NCBI GenBank assembly: GCA_020052645.1
Contig: JAGVOQ010000007.1
Span: forward strand, 1-49,714
DNA: 49,714 nucleotides
Reading direction: 5' to 3'
From: Candidatus Omnitrophota bacterium
GTDB taxonomy: Bacteria > Omnitrophota > Gorgyraeia > Velamenicoccales > Velamenicoccaceae
Under the pieces are notes generated by a model that was not told where the DNA came from, ran no database searches, and saw nothing but the letters and a program-made list of their open reading frames with translations. Position 1 is the first letter of the stretch, and every line of letters starts with the position of its first letter. The position numbers and the translations under genes were made by a program. Shown piece after piece: positions 35,843-47,600 of the stretch.

Positions 35843-36433
35843 ATGAAGAGCGTGTTGCGTAAATTGATGTTGGTTTTTTTAAGCGTTTGTCTGTTGGCGG
35901 GGTGTTCTTATTTTCAAGAGGATGATGTGGCTTTTGCCCGAAGGTTTTGGAAGTTGTTTTGCGCCGGGGATTATGCGGCGATAAGCATGGTAGACTGGTC
36001 AAAAGCAAACTTTTTCGGGCAGGATATTGCTAAAGAGTACAATGCTTTGCCGGATAACGATAAAAAATCAGCTTATGCCAAGCTTTTGATCGATGTTTTT
36101 TCACAAGGGTATAAACAGATGTCATATTTTTTTAAAAATGTCAAAATTTTCAATTGGAGGGTTGTCAAAAGCGAATCAAACTTAAAAGTTGTTGCTGTTA
36201 ATGTTGTTGATTTAAGCCGTACGTTTTTTTTCCACATTAGTCATGAAAATATGGGCAAAAAAATCGTCGGCATGTTGGCAGTAGCTCCGGGCTATAGTCC
36301 GGAATTAGCTGTAAAAATGGCGAATTATTTTGAACAAGGCGGCACCCCGGAAGGTTTGCTTAAGGCAGCGCAGCAAGGCAAGCAACCAGATGACATTTTT
36401 AAACAGGGTGGTCAAAATGTTACGCAGCAATAA
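35843..36433 (+). CDS. Lipoprotein of unknown function in the Tad locus
   Basis: The 196-residue protein has a lipoprotein signal with LLAGC (Cys near residue 21), so it is probably lipidated. The rest is soluble and mixed alpha/beta, with no recognised domain. It could be a pilotin-like or TadD-like component, but no TPR pattern is visible. GGAGAGTGT precedes ATG 35843, whose region is enclosed by leader element B. The next pilin overlaps its 3' end. Confidence 0.68.
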   Translation: MKSVLRKLMLVFLSVCLLAGCSYFQEDDVAFARRFWKLFCAGDYAAISMVDWSKANFFGQDIAKEYNALPDNDKKSAYAKLLIDVFSQGYKQMSYFFKNVKIFNWRVVKSESNLKVVAVNVVDLSRTFFFHISHENMGKKIVGMLAVAPGYSPELAVKMANYFEQGGTPEGLLKAAQQGKQPDDIFKQGGQNVTQQ

Positions 36434-36620
36434 AAACACAGGTGTTTCTATCATGGAATATGCTGTTTTAATAAGCATATTGGTGCTTGCCATGATGGCG
36501 TTTCAGACGCCTTTAAGAAGGGCTATTAATTATAAATGGAAGCAGTCGATTGACAGTGTTTTTTCAACAGACGGCAGGCAGTATGAGCCAGGAATTACAA
36601 CAGTGACGGTCAATGAATAA
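36417..36620 (+). CDS. Class III prepilin-like protein (pilin 10)
   Basis: The 67-residue product MLRSNKNTG then VSIMEYAVLISILVLAMMAF has Val at +1 and Glu at +5. Its start overlaps the end of the lipoprotein gene. It resembles pilin 7 and 9 in the QSIDSV and GRQYEPGITT region. The low-conservation +1 residue is unusual but the class III pattern is kept. Confidence 0.68.
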   Translation: MLRSNKNTGVSIMEYAVLISILVLAMMAFQTPLRRAINYKWKQSIDSVFSTDGRQYEPGITTVTVNE

Positions 36621-36641
36621 TGATCCCTTATCTGAGCGCTT

Positions 36642-36743
36642 GAAAATATTCTTGCCAGGGTAAGCCGGCAGAATATTCTCTTCGCAGATTTCGGGATTAA
36701 CTTTGTAAGGAAGAAAAACCATTATATAGGCAAAGTTAAGGAG
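36642..36743 (+). ncRNA. Structured leader element C, upstream of tadB
   Basis: The 5' stem GAAAATATTCTTGCC pairs with GGCAGAATATTCTC (36667-36680) around a GCCAGGGTAAGCCGGC loop. The core stem is TTAACTTTG (36697-36705)/CAAAGTTAA (36731-36739), next to GGAGAGG. C lacks the internal stem-loop modules of A and B, leaving GGAAGAAAAACCATTA, which A and B share. This is the shortest version. Confidence 0.65.
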
Positions 36744-36751
36744 AGGTTAAA

Positions 36752-37606
36752 ATGTTGGTGTTGCAGGGTTTGATCTTCATATTTATCTTTGTTTCGGTAA
36801 CGCTGGCGTGTTTCCAGTTAGTGCCGATGGCCTTTGATAAATTTTATAGCTGGCGCGTGCGGGGCGTTGAAACGCAACGCACCAGGCTCAAAGAAATGTT
36901 TTTGGACCTTGACCCACAGAAATTATTTCTTTTAAACGTAGGTTCGCCGGCTTTATTGTGCGGCATAGCTCTTTTGATAACAAAGAGCGTGATCGGTGCT
37001 TTAATAGGTTTGGCTGTTGGTTTTGCTATTCCGGCGCTAATTGTTAAAAACCTTATTCTTGCGAGGAAATCAAAGTTTCAGTCTCAGATTACAGACGGCC
37101 TGATGATTCTTTCAAGCTGTTTAAAAGGTGGTTTAAGTTTGTTGCAGTCAATTGAGGCTCTTGTGGAAGAGCTTCCGCCGCCTTTAAGCCAGGAGTTTGG
37201 ATTGATTTTACGCGAAAATAAGATGGGTATTTCTTTGGAGGAATCTTTTGAGAATTTGAACAAACGCATGCCATCAGAAGAACTTAATCTTTTGACAACG
37301 TCTATCCTGGTGGCGCGCGAAACAGGCGGCGATATCACGTTGTTGTTTGACAGACTCGTGGATACGATCCGCGCCAAAATAAAAATTAACGACAATGTTA
37401 AGACATTGAGCATGCAGGGAAAAATCCAGGGCGTGGTGATGTCCATGTTGCCTATAGCGTTTGCGATCCTTGTTGTTTCGTTTCAGCCGAATTATTTTGA
37501 CATCATGCTTTCAAATGCCACGGGACGTGGGTTGATGATTTATGCGCTTATTTCAGAAGTTATGGGGATATTTTTGATCAAGTCATTTAGCAGGGTGAAT
37601 GTGTAA
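36752..37606 (+). CDS. tadB: Tad inner-membrane platform protein TadB
   Basis: The 284-residue protein has the T2SSF fold of inner-membrane platform proteins: hydrophobic segments near residues 3-24 and 73-100, the GGLSLLQSIEALVEELPPPL cytoplasmic helix bundle, ARETGGDITLLFDRLVDTIR, and terminal membrane segments. TadB and TadC are the usual pair driven by CpaF. TAAGGAGAGGTTAAA precedes ATG. It is 28 bases before tadC. Confidence 0.9.
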   Translation: MLVLQGLIFIFIFVSVTLACFQLVPMAFDKFYSWRVRGVETQRTRLKEMFLDLDPQKLFLLNVGSPALLCGIALLITKSVIGALIGLAVGFAIPALIVKNLILARKSKFQSQITDGLMILSSCLKGGLSLLQSIEALVEELPPPLSQEFGLILRENKMGISLEESFENLNKRMPSEELNLLTTSILVARETGGDITLLFDRLVDTIRAKIKINDNVKTLSMQGKIQGVVMSMLPIAFAILVVSFQPNYFDIMLSNATGRGLMIYALISEVMGIFLIKSFSRVNV

Positions 37607-37634
37607 CTAGTTAACCACTTCGCGGAGCAAAGTC

Positions 37635-38522
37635 ATGACTGTTTATTTGTCACAGATATTATTGTTCGCCGGGCTCTTCCTGATCTTCATGAATTTCTTT
37701 TTGTGGTTCTTTTCGACCACAGAGCTGAGGCGTACGATCAAGCGAAGGCTTCGTTATGAAGTCGCGCAGGATAAAAAAAATATTTTTGTACGTATTTTTG
37801 ATGTTTTCGGGCCTTTGAATTATTTCGTGGTGCGTAAATTCGTGAAACGCGAAAATATGGATAATAAATTATTTGGGGCGCGCGTGGCAATGACAGCTGA
37901 GCAATTTTTTGGCTCAAAGGAATTTTTCGGGATTGGCGCATTTATGCTGGCCATGGGGTTTTTGCCTAAAGAAGCTTCTGCTCAGGCTTTTATAGCAGCT
38001 TTAGTTGGATTTTATTTGCCTGATCTCTGGCTTAATATTAAGCTTGCGCAGCGAAGAGCAGCGGTTGTGCGTTCATTGCCGGATACTGTGGATCTCTTAT
38101 CTTTGTGCGTGGACGCAGGCCTTGATTTTATCGCAGCTGCGCGTTGGATCGTTGAAAAATCAAAGACCACGGCTTTTATCGAGGAGTTATCGCTTATGTT
38201 GCATGAAATAAAGGTAGGCAAGCCGCGTCGGGAAGCATTAAAAGATTTGTCACGCCGTATCACAGCGCCGGATGTAACGGCTTTTTGCCGCACGCTTATT
38301 CAGGCGGATAGGATGGGAACGCCTATTGCTGAAGCGCTTGCAATATTGTCTGAAGATACGCGCGAGCGGTTTTTCAGGCGCGCAGAACGCGCAGCTCTTC
38401 AATCGCCGATGAAGATGCTCATCCCGCTTATATTTTTCATCTTGCCGGTGGTTGGTGTTATTGTTGGCGGCCCTATTGCTATACAGTTTATGAGCGGCAA
38501 TTTATTAGGAGGCATGCATTAA
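37635..38522 (+). CDS. tadC: Tad inner-membrane platform protein TadC
   Basis: The 295-residue protein is also T2SSF-like. Hydrophobic segments lie near residues 8-28, 95-130 and 260-290, with the cytoplasmic part SLPDTVDLLSLCVDAGLDF and QADRMGTPIAEALAILSEDT characteristic of TadC. It pairs with TadB as the platform. CGGAGCAAAGTC precedes ATG. It is followed by a small coding frame and the giant gene on the same strand. Confidence 0.9.
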   Translation: MTVYLSQILLFAGLFLIFMNFFLWFFSTTELRRTIKRRLRYEVAQDKKNIFVRIFDVFGPLNYFVVRKFVKRENMDNKLFGARVAMTAEQFFGSKEFFGIGAFMLAMGFLPKEASAQAFIAALVGFYLPDLWLNIKLAQRRAAVVRSLPDTVDLLSLCVDAGLDFIAAARWIVEKSKTTAFIEELSLMLHEIKVGKPRREALKDLSRRITAPDVTAFCRTLIQADRMGTPIAEALAILSEDTRERFFRRAERAALQSPMKMLIPLIFFILPVVGVIVGGPIAIQFMSGNLLGGMH

Positions 38523-38523
38523 T

Positions 38524-38658
38524 ATGCGTTCTATTATTGAGATGGTCGATGATCTTGTGGTCAGTATAATGATGATGATCGTGTTCTGTGGCGGAATGCG
38601 ATTCAGTGCCTCTGCTTATGCCGATGAGCAGAGAATTCTTGCGGAAAGGAGGATGTAG
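38524..38658 (+). CDS. Small 44-residue membrane-type protein
   Basis: The frame MRSIIEMVDDLVVSIMMMIV continues with FCGGMRFSASAYADEQRIL and ERRM. It has one hydrophobic segment and no known domain. ATG lies one base after the tadC stop, and AGGAGG 11 bases upstream could serve it. Length and lack of conservation evidence make this a weak call. Confidence 0.35.
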   Translation: MRSIIEMVDDLVVSIMMMIVFCGGMRFSASAYADEQRILAERRM

Positions 38659-38687
38659 GTGCATAGCCAAGCAACCAAACGTATAGC

Positions 38688-41600
38688 GTGTTAGATGTTC
38701 GCAATAAGCTTTGGGTTAAGGCTGTTGCGTGGTTAATAGTCCTGACCTTCCTGCCTGAGCAGGTAGCGTGGGCTGTTGACTATAATTGGCGCGGTGCGAT
38801 GAAACAAGAGATAACATCTCCTGTTCAATCAGCTTCCGTAGCGTCGGGGAGGTCTGTCTCCGAACAATCTCATGTTTCCAATAAAGTTTTAGCCACGGCT
38901 GTTAAGGAAGCCTTGAGTTCTTTGGTTAACAAGGAAGCCACGGATATTCGTTTATCCAATGACGTTATTATTCACAGGAATTATCCTTTATCTCTTACAG
39001 AAGAAAAGCTTAATGAATTGCACGCGTGGATGCTTGATCCTGCTCATAATCTTATGACTTGCGGTGCGTTGTCTCTGGCTGGATTGATGGAGCTTATGGG
39101 GCAGCGCGTTTCTCCTGTTGCTGTTGCGCATAGCGCGCTATTAATTGATATTTTGTCAGACTCGTTAAATATCTATACCTATAATAAAGATAAAAAACTC
39201 GAAAGTTCTTTATTCGCATTAGAAAAAACTGCGGCGTTATTTGGTCTTGCCTTAAAACCATTCCACTGGCTGGGTTTTGACCTAGATAATAAAGAGATTG
39301 CAAAAGCGCTGAATAAGCTAATTCCTTTTATTGCGTTCTTAGATGATGACCACATGGTGCTGGTCAAAGAACTTTCTAAAGATTCTTTGATAGTCCAGGA
39401 TAATGGAAGAGAAAATATTTTTACAAAAGAAGAATTTAGTCGTCGGTTTTCCGGATATGGATTAATGCTCGCCAGAAGTGATGAAAAAGATTCGAACATA
39501 GAAATCCTTTCTGATGAGGTTGCCAAGGCTGTGCGGGGGAGTGCCACTGATTTTAAAAGAACTTACGGGAAAACGAATCTTTATAATTTAAGCACAAAGA
39601 AGTATTTTGACGAGCTTCAAAATCCTGACCTTTCGACAGCGTATATTAGTATTGGTATTTCCGTTGTGATGGCGATTGCAACTGTGCTTTCCTCAGGCGC
39701 AACTGCTCCGGCCTGGGTAGGTTCATCGATGGCTGCGAACGCCGCCTATGCTTTTATAGTATCTCAAGCAGCCAGTCAGTTTGGAAGTAATGTAGCGCAA
39801 ATCGGTATGGATAAATGGGGATGGTCTCCTAGTACAGCTCAGGTCTGGGGCTCTGTTGCTGGAGCTGCATTTGGTGGCGCGATGAATCCTAACGTTTCTG
39901 CAGGCGCCTTGAATCCAGATAAGACCATTAACATGGATACTTTTATGGGGCGAATGTATAGCTCATACGGGCCGCATGTAGTCAATGCTTTTAAAGGAGG
40001 CATTACAGGTGGTTTGGTGGCTGGTGGGACATTGATGGCCAATAAACAGTTTGGCGACAAGAAAGATAATAGTTGGGTTACTTCTATTCTTTCTTCTTCA
40101 GCAGGCGCCGTAGCTGGTTATTATGCTTCCAGCGCGGTTTTTTCCGGCCTTGGTGAAGGGACATCTGCAACTCAAGGGACGTGGGACTGGTTTAAAAAAT
40201 GGGATTTGATAAAAGACGGTCAAGGTCCTGTATCCGGCGTGGCTGATCAAGCGCCGAGCCAATTTATGATTTCCCGGGATTCTTTTAATAATCAGTATTT
40301 GGGAACCTTGTTAACACCGCTGGCTGATAAAAATTTCCAGGCTTTTTTAGTCCAGAGTCTTGTGGGTTCTGCAGTTGAAACTTATGCGGTTAAAAAACAT
40401 CTTTTTGGGCAGAATTCATATATGTATGCTAAAGGTTTTGGCGCTGCGATGGGGAGTACTGTTTCAGGAACGTATTTTGAAGATAAAAGTTTTCCCGAGC
40501 TCTTAGGCTATTCTCTTTTAGATGCGAGCGTTGGCTTTGGCCTGACAGCCATGGGTGGTAAGTATGACAGGAAAACTGGTAAAAATAAATGGGGGCTGAA
40601 TACTTCAGAAATGGCACTTATTTCTTTTCAAGTCTCGGCTCTTGGAAAAGCCATTTTTGTGGATGATATAGGGGAGATGAATGATGGCCTGGATGATCAG
40701 GGTAAGCCAAAAACCAGGGATTCGACATGGCTGGATAGATGGCCTAATAATGTTAATAAGCTCGCAGTAGAATATGGCACCCTTCATGGGACAGCACCTG
40801 CTTATAATCCTCCTGGTGGTATAGATACTCGGGGTCTTTTTACGCAAGCCATGTATGTTTCCAATGTTCTTGATATGACAGGCATCTCCAGCATAAAAGA
40901 AGCTGTGGATTATTATCTAAAAACATTTCCTAACCGCTATACATCTTTTGATGTTTTTAAGGAAAAAGGCGGCTTGGCTTTAATATATCGGTCTATGGAT
41001 CAGGCGTTTTTGAGTGATTGGGTCAATACGAGTCATTCCATGGCTTCGAGTAATTTGATAAGCATGGTTGGTTCAGGGCTTAGCGGAAGTTTTAATAAAG
41101 ACACCGCTAAACAAGCCTGGCGTTCGATCGGAGAAGATGACCAAAAGGAAGTGGTAAAAAATTCAAAATTAAATGTGGAACCGGAGAAATTTGAGACGTT
41201 GCTGGATTCCCTTGAAAATAACAATGACGGGAATTCCCGAAGCATTTTAAATAATATCTATAAAAATCTGGCTTTAGCTCTTAATAAACCGGCTAATGCT
41301 GAAAAATGGCGCAACATGCCTTGGGCTTCAAGGCCTATCGGCGCTCCTGGAACATTGACAGGATGGATGTTGAAGCCATTGGGCAAGTATAAGTCTGATG
41401 GTTCTTCGAATTCTTCGACGGTAAAAAATTCTGCTTCGCTTGATTTCAGTTGGAAAGATTATGTAAAAGTCGGTTTTGGTTTAGGCTTGACAGATGATAC
41501 AGCAGCAAAATATCAAGCGGCCGGACAGGATTTAAATTATTTCTTAAAGCCCATAGGGTCTGAAGGAACAGCGACTAATTTTGTCGCTAACAAAATGGTG

Positions 41601-44600
41601 GCTGGCTATAAAGCTTGGGATAAAAGCATTATCCATGACGTGATGGGCATGGCTACGGCAGGCTTTTTAGGTTTTAGGCCAGAAACCTATAAGACGCTTG
41701 GTATTACTCCAGAGACTTTAAGAGACAATCCTTTGGCTTGGTGGTTTAGAACGCCGGGCATGTCTCCTGCAGGCCTTTCTCCAGTGCTTGGTGGTTTAGA
41801 AAATCCTTATGCCACCGGCGGTTCTACAATATTGGGTTGGCTTACAAATGATTTAGTGCATCCTAAGGCTGATGTTCAGAAAGTTCTTGCCATAAGGGCT
41901 AAATATTTTAATAGCATTACGGATCCGATAAAGAGATGGGGGGCTATATACAGTGTAATTTTCAGCGATGATGATCAATCGAAGGAAATAAGACAGAAAC
42001 TAATAGATGCTGGCGTGGAAAGCCTGTCTTTACCTGGAGGGGCCACGGAATATAGTTTAACGAATAAGTTGGTTGCCTCGGGCACCACGTTGTATAAACT
42101 TGATCAAGCAGGGGATCTTCATCAAACTACACAAAAGCCGGACCAGATAAAACTAAATAGTCTCGGACAAAAAATAATTCCTGTTAGCGCAACTGCAACC
42201 ATGCATAGATTCGGAGGAAACATTGCTGATTTTAGGAAAAATATTGAGAATAAAGCTATTGGGTATTTCTCTTCTCCAGGGGGAAAAATTGACGTCTACT
42301 TTGATCCCACTACGGAGAAAGTTGTTTATACCGAAGATGGAAATAATTGGTATTATGCAGACGAAACAAAGATTCAGGAATTTAAAAAAGATATTCAAAG
42401 TGGAAAATTAACGCGCTCAGGAGATTTAAGGTATGTTTATCTGAACAATGAACAGAATGGTAAAAAAGGATTTTATCTTATTGATTATAAAAAAGATGAG
42501 GTACGCGATATCAAAGGAAATGTGCAAGGAGCGCCATTGGCATTTTTGGGGAATGAGTTTGTGTTCAATATCCCGATTCCTGAAGGTCAAAGCATTGAAT
42601 CTTCTAACGCTCTTTTATTAAATTATGTCAAAGATGGCCAGTTGAAGATTGCGTTTATACCTGGCAGACAATTCGGATTAGATTATCCTCATAAGAATTC
42701 AGGTCATGTCACAGAAACACAAGATTTTGTTGATACCGTTGAGATTAACGGTAAATCCATTGATGTTCAGATACGCACAGTTGCTACGAAGGATGATGCT
42801 ATTGATGCGTTGAGTAACTTTGGGGTAGTTATTTATTCAGGGCACTCTGCTTTTGGGACTGGATGGTTATTAGCTAATGGCGAGCAATTGCAGATGAATG
42901 CTGGAGATGATGGGGAATATGCTATTCCGTCCGGAGGCTTTGAAGAATTAAAAAATTATAGCATCTTAACGTCTGACGATGCTGTAGGTAAGACAAAAGA
43001 CGGAAAAGTTTTAGTTAATGTTTCAGATAAAGATTTACAACAAGTAACTCCTTACGAAGGAAATCAGTTGATTATAGGAAGTTCATGTTCTGCTTGGAAT
43101 CATTATGGAAATGCTTTTATTGATACCATAGTTGCAAAAAAAGAAAAAGGAGAAACAGTTCTTATTTTTACAAATCAACCTGCTGTAGAGCCACCGCTTA
43201 ATTTAGTTGTTGGGGGCCTTTTTACAAAGGGATCTGTGGATGAGATAGCAGGAGATTTAAATCAACTCGATGAGAAGGCTCATTATCAAGTTAAAGCTTT
43301 TGGTGTAAAGGACAATCCCGATGCTTCCTCCTTGCCTTCTCCGCTGCTGGGTTCTTCGGTTAAGGAAAAAAATCCGCCTCTATCGGGTCAGCTAATAGGG
43401 GAATCGGTCGTTACGACGCCAGAAATTGCGTCAGAACCGAGGGCCATTGGCCCTCCGGCTAATACTGCTTTAGTTGTTGCTAGAGAGGAAATAAATAAGC
43501 CACCGAGTTCTTCGATTTTAAATGTTGATAAAAAGGAAATAAATACGTCGCAATCAAGTCAGCTAATTCCGGCTGATAAGGTGGCTCTAGTTTTTTCTAA
43601 AGAGGAAAAAAATCTGCCCTCATCGAGTCAGCCAACTCTTGATGTGTCAGAGAAACCGGCTGTCAAGACGCCGGAAATTACGCCAGCGCCAAAGAATGAT
43701 TACGCTCCAGTTAACGCAGCTCAAGTGGCTGTTATGAACTGGGCTGTTTCAGACATAGGCGATCCGGGGACATTGACAGGGTTGGTGAAACCTGGTTTAA
43801 CAGCAGGATATAATTACGCAGCTGCAGGAATTTCTTATGCAGGGGGTCTTGTTTTCGGCACACACGCAAAAAATTCCTTCAACACGCCTATTAAAATCGC
43901 AAGGAACGATATTGTTAATAATCTTAATATTTCTGAAAGTGTAAAATCTGCGCTTCTTGGCCATTTCGAAGATATTGAATTGAAATCCATTGATGAAGAT
44001 AAAAAAGAAGTGGTCGTGTCTTACTATGATAGCGAAAAGAAGATGGATGTTGATGTTTCGATTGCATTTTCCGAACTTTTGCCGTCGCGAACACTTGCAG
44101 AAAACGAGTGGATTTTAAAGACATCTGCCGATTCGAATTCTACGGGTAACCAAGAACTTATAACAGTCCATATGCCTAAAAATGTCTATATGGAGGAAAT
44201 CGGTGATTTGGGCGGTGGGTTGGGATGGTTGATGAGAAATATTGGTTTTAAGGATGAATCTATTGCAAGAGTTGTTAAATTGGACGTTCCATGGGCTTTT
44301 GATCCGGAAGTTATGACGGAAAATAAGGATCAGGATGTAGCCTTCAGTATCTTAAGCAGCAATAAGCAGAAAGATGTTGAGATGTCGCTGCATACTTTAT
44401 TTACGAATTTAAATGCGCAGCAACTCGGAATATTGTTAAGTGGAAAATCCAACGTAGATTTGACAAATGTAACCCGAAATGATTTGACCGCAACGTCTTA
44501 TTTATTATCTGCAAGTCTCATGGGTGAGGCTCCTGGCGTGGTGGGCGTTAAGGCTGTTGACGGGCAAATGCACGTGAAGCTTGGAATAGGTAAGCAAAAT

Positions 44601-47600
44601 GCTCCAATCTTTAATCTTTCTAAGGGTGGCGACAGCAAAATGACCACGGATTGGTCAGTTCTCAGAAATACTATTGTAGAGAAAGTGGACGATAATTCTT
44701 ACAGAGCCAGCGGGCTGGTTTCTTTTGATGTCGCGATCACCGAGAATTCTTATACATCGATGAAAGGGGCGCTTTCTCCCAATCTTCCACAGGAAAGAAT
44801 CAGCGCTATGGAAATCGGTAGTTCGGCGACGTTTAAAGGTTTTACAATGCCGTTAAGAATTGGTGATCAGGATATTAATTTTGATCTTACAGAAAACACT
44901 TTAAATAATCCTTTTGTAGTTGAAAAAGCCGCGCATTATGCGCCGTTCTATTCTGTTGAGCCTAATACGACGTCATTGTGGCAGATAACAAAGGGGATTC
45001 CGGGAGAACCGGGATTCTCTGTTTCTTCATCTGCTACTAGAAGAGGGGTTGGATTAGGTGCTCTTCTAAAAAATTCTTTAGCTATGAGTCCTGAAAATGC
45101 AGTCTCCGGCATTGGTATCGAAAAACTCAAGAATAGCGATTTGTTTACTCGGATATTTTTTAATAATGCGCTAGACAGCAATGTTCCTATGAGCATTTCC
45201 ATGCAGGATGTTTCTAAGAATGCTTCTGGTGCTTATGCAGTGGCAACTTCTGTTTTGATGGGAACGGGTGGCCGGGCTGGTGAGGGTTTGAAGCTTTCTT
45301 TTATCGCCAACCCAAATAATTTAAATCCAGTTTATGATAAAGATGGAAAAATGATTTCTTCGACGCCTGCGATAGCTGTGACGCATACTGAAAATTTAAA
45401 CAAGACAGAAGAACTTCAATTTTTTAATCCGAAGCAGGAAATTCTTAACGTTGGTGAAAAGGTGGCTGTTGGTGATGGTATCGTTACCGGTCAGATTGTT
45501 ACTTTGGATGATCGTGCCGATTTGTTGGCTAATCCGGCTAAGGCGCCTTTTGAGCAGACAACGTTTAAAGATGGCATAAAGGAAATAAAAAATATCTCTG
45601 AAGGTTTGGTTATTGCCGCGTCCGGAGAAAATAGCTTTACTGGCTGGGCACAGAACGGTGAAATTTATAATATTCGTACTTCTCAGATGCCTAAAGAACA
45701 ATCACCGCAAACAGCAAAAGGGATAAAAGGTTTAGAGAATAATGTTGCAGCGCCTCAATACGCTTCGAACGAAGCTTTTGCTTATAAGCTTATGGGCAAA
45801 GATGTTCCGGAAGTTGGAATGACAGGTTCCGATAAATTTCCGATTATTGATAACACGCCGAGTAATATGGCTGGCGGCACAGCGAGATTTGGATCTTCTG
45901 AGGTGCTTAGCTGGGATGGGAAGCTTAAGGTGTATTCTCTGGATTCATCCAAAGATGCTACCATCGCCTATGGCCGAAATAAAATGGAGACGTCTCTGGT
46001 GGGCTTGACGGGCTTTACAGGTGAATTTAAGAATATCAATGGTCATCAGGGTAGTTTTAGGGAGGTTGAGATAACCGCTGAAAAAGGTAAGATGGTTTTA
46101 ACCTCCAAAGGTGTTGAGTTAAAGTTGGATAAAGCGGAATTGGCGAATTTGAGACAAGGCAATAAAGATATCCAGGCTATTTTAAAAAATACCTATGGAC
46201 AGAATGAATTTTGGGTGAAGTTAGACAAGATTAATAAAGATCATTTTACAGCTAAAGGAGTTACGGTTTCAGGATATGAGGTTTCTTCTCTTCTCGGGGA
46301 ATCTCCCGATGGGAAAGTCAATGCCATTGATCCGACTTGGGCTCCTATCAGTGGGGCTTATGTTCGTGAGAATGGAATGAGGCAAGGGGCGCCCAGCTAT
46401 ACCGTAGCAACAGTGAGCCGCGGGGAACACTATGTGACGCCGGAATTCAGTTCCTTGCTCAAGCAAACATTGCCCGGGACCCAGGAGGCGGTTGGTTTTC
46501 AACCATCTGCGGTAAAACCTGATAAAAAATTAGGCGATGTTTCAGCCCGTCTTTCCATGACAGACATAAAAATTGCGCCTGTTAAGGATGCTGCGGGCCA
46601 GGAATACGCAGGCGTTTTAAAGGCCTCAGGCAAATTGGAGCTTATTTTAAATGGCCAGAATCTTACGGAAAATTACGGACGTTTTTCGCGTGTTACGGCT
46701 GCTGAAAATATAAATAACGACGTTGTGTTTGAGACATCGGGCTCTGAAAATTATCTGACTTCTAATATAAAGAGCATTGAAAGAGTTCAGGGCGGTTTGG
46801 AAAAAGGCGCACAGGTTGTTTTTGGAAGAACAACACCAGGCGGTTTATTTGGTAAAGGAGTTAAAGGTCTCGGTTTTGATAAGGAAGCTTATCGAAAAGA
46901 AGCATACATATATGATAAAAAAGGAAAAATAGAGGGCGTTAACCTTGTCAGTGAGAATATTGATGGAACGTTTGGTCTTGATACGACGCTAGGAAAAAAC
47001 CTTATTTTTACAGCGCCAAAGGCTTCTTTAAAAATGAAAGGCACTGGAGTGGCTGCTTTAGTTGATTCGAATGATCAGACCAATGCCGGCATTATGAGTT
47101 TGAAAGCTGAGAAGCTTCGGGATATGCAAAAAATCAACGGCGAGAAATATAATATTTATGAAGTAAAAGGCGAAGGGGTTGGACTTCGTGAAACTAATCA
47201 ATTTCTGCCAACGGAAGAGCAAAAACTTGGGGTGTCGCCGAAGGCCGAAGGTCCTAAAATTGTTAAGCAACGACAGGATCTTGTTTATTCAAAAAATGGG
47301 GAAATGGTTAAGTATGACGGTCTCGATAAGTTAAAACCGGACTTGGCTTTGGTTGCGAATACAAATACGAGATATCAGAAGTTTAACGATATTACTGTTT
47401 TTGCCGCACAAAATAATAATTTAGATGATCGTCAGGTAGGATTGCTTAAAGAAGCGCTTAAGCTTGATGCCCAGACAGGCATGACGGTTTTTGGTCAGGC
47501 TGTATCGCAGGACACGATAGCCAACTTGAACAATCTCTCTCCTACACAAACAGGGATTGTAACGACATCGAAAGAATGGAATGGACCGCTTGAGGCCGCA

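Noticed and set aside
42223-42411. Small plus-strand frame inside the giant gene
   Set aside because: It is out of frame with the giant reading frame, which stays open throughout.
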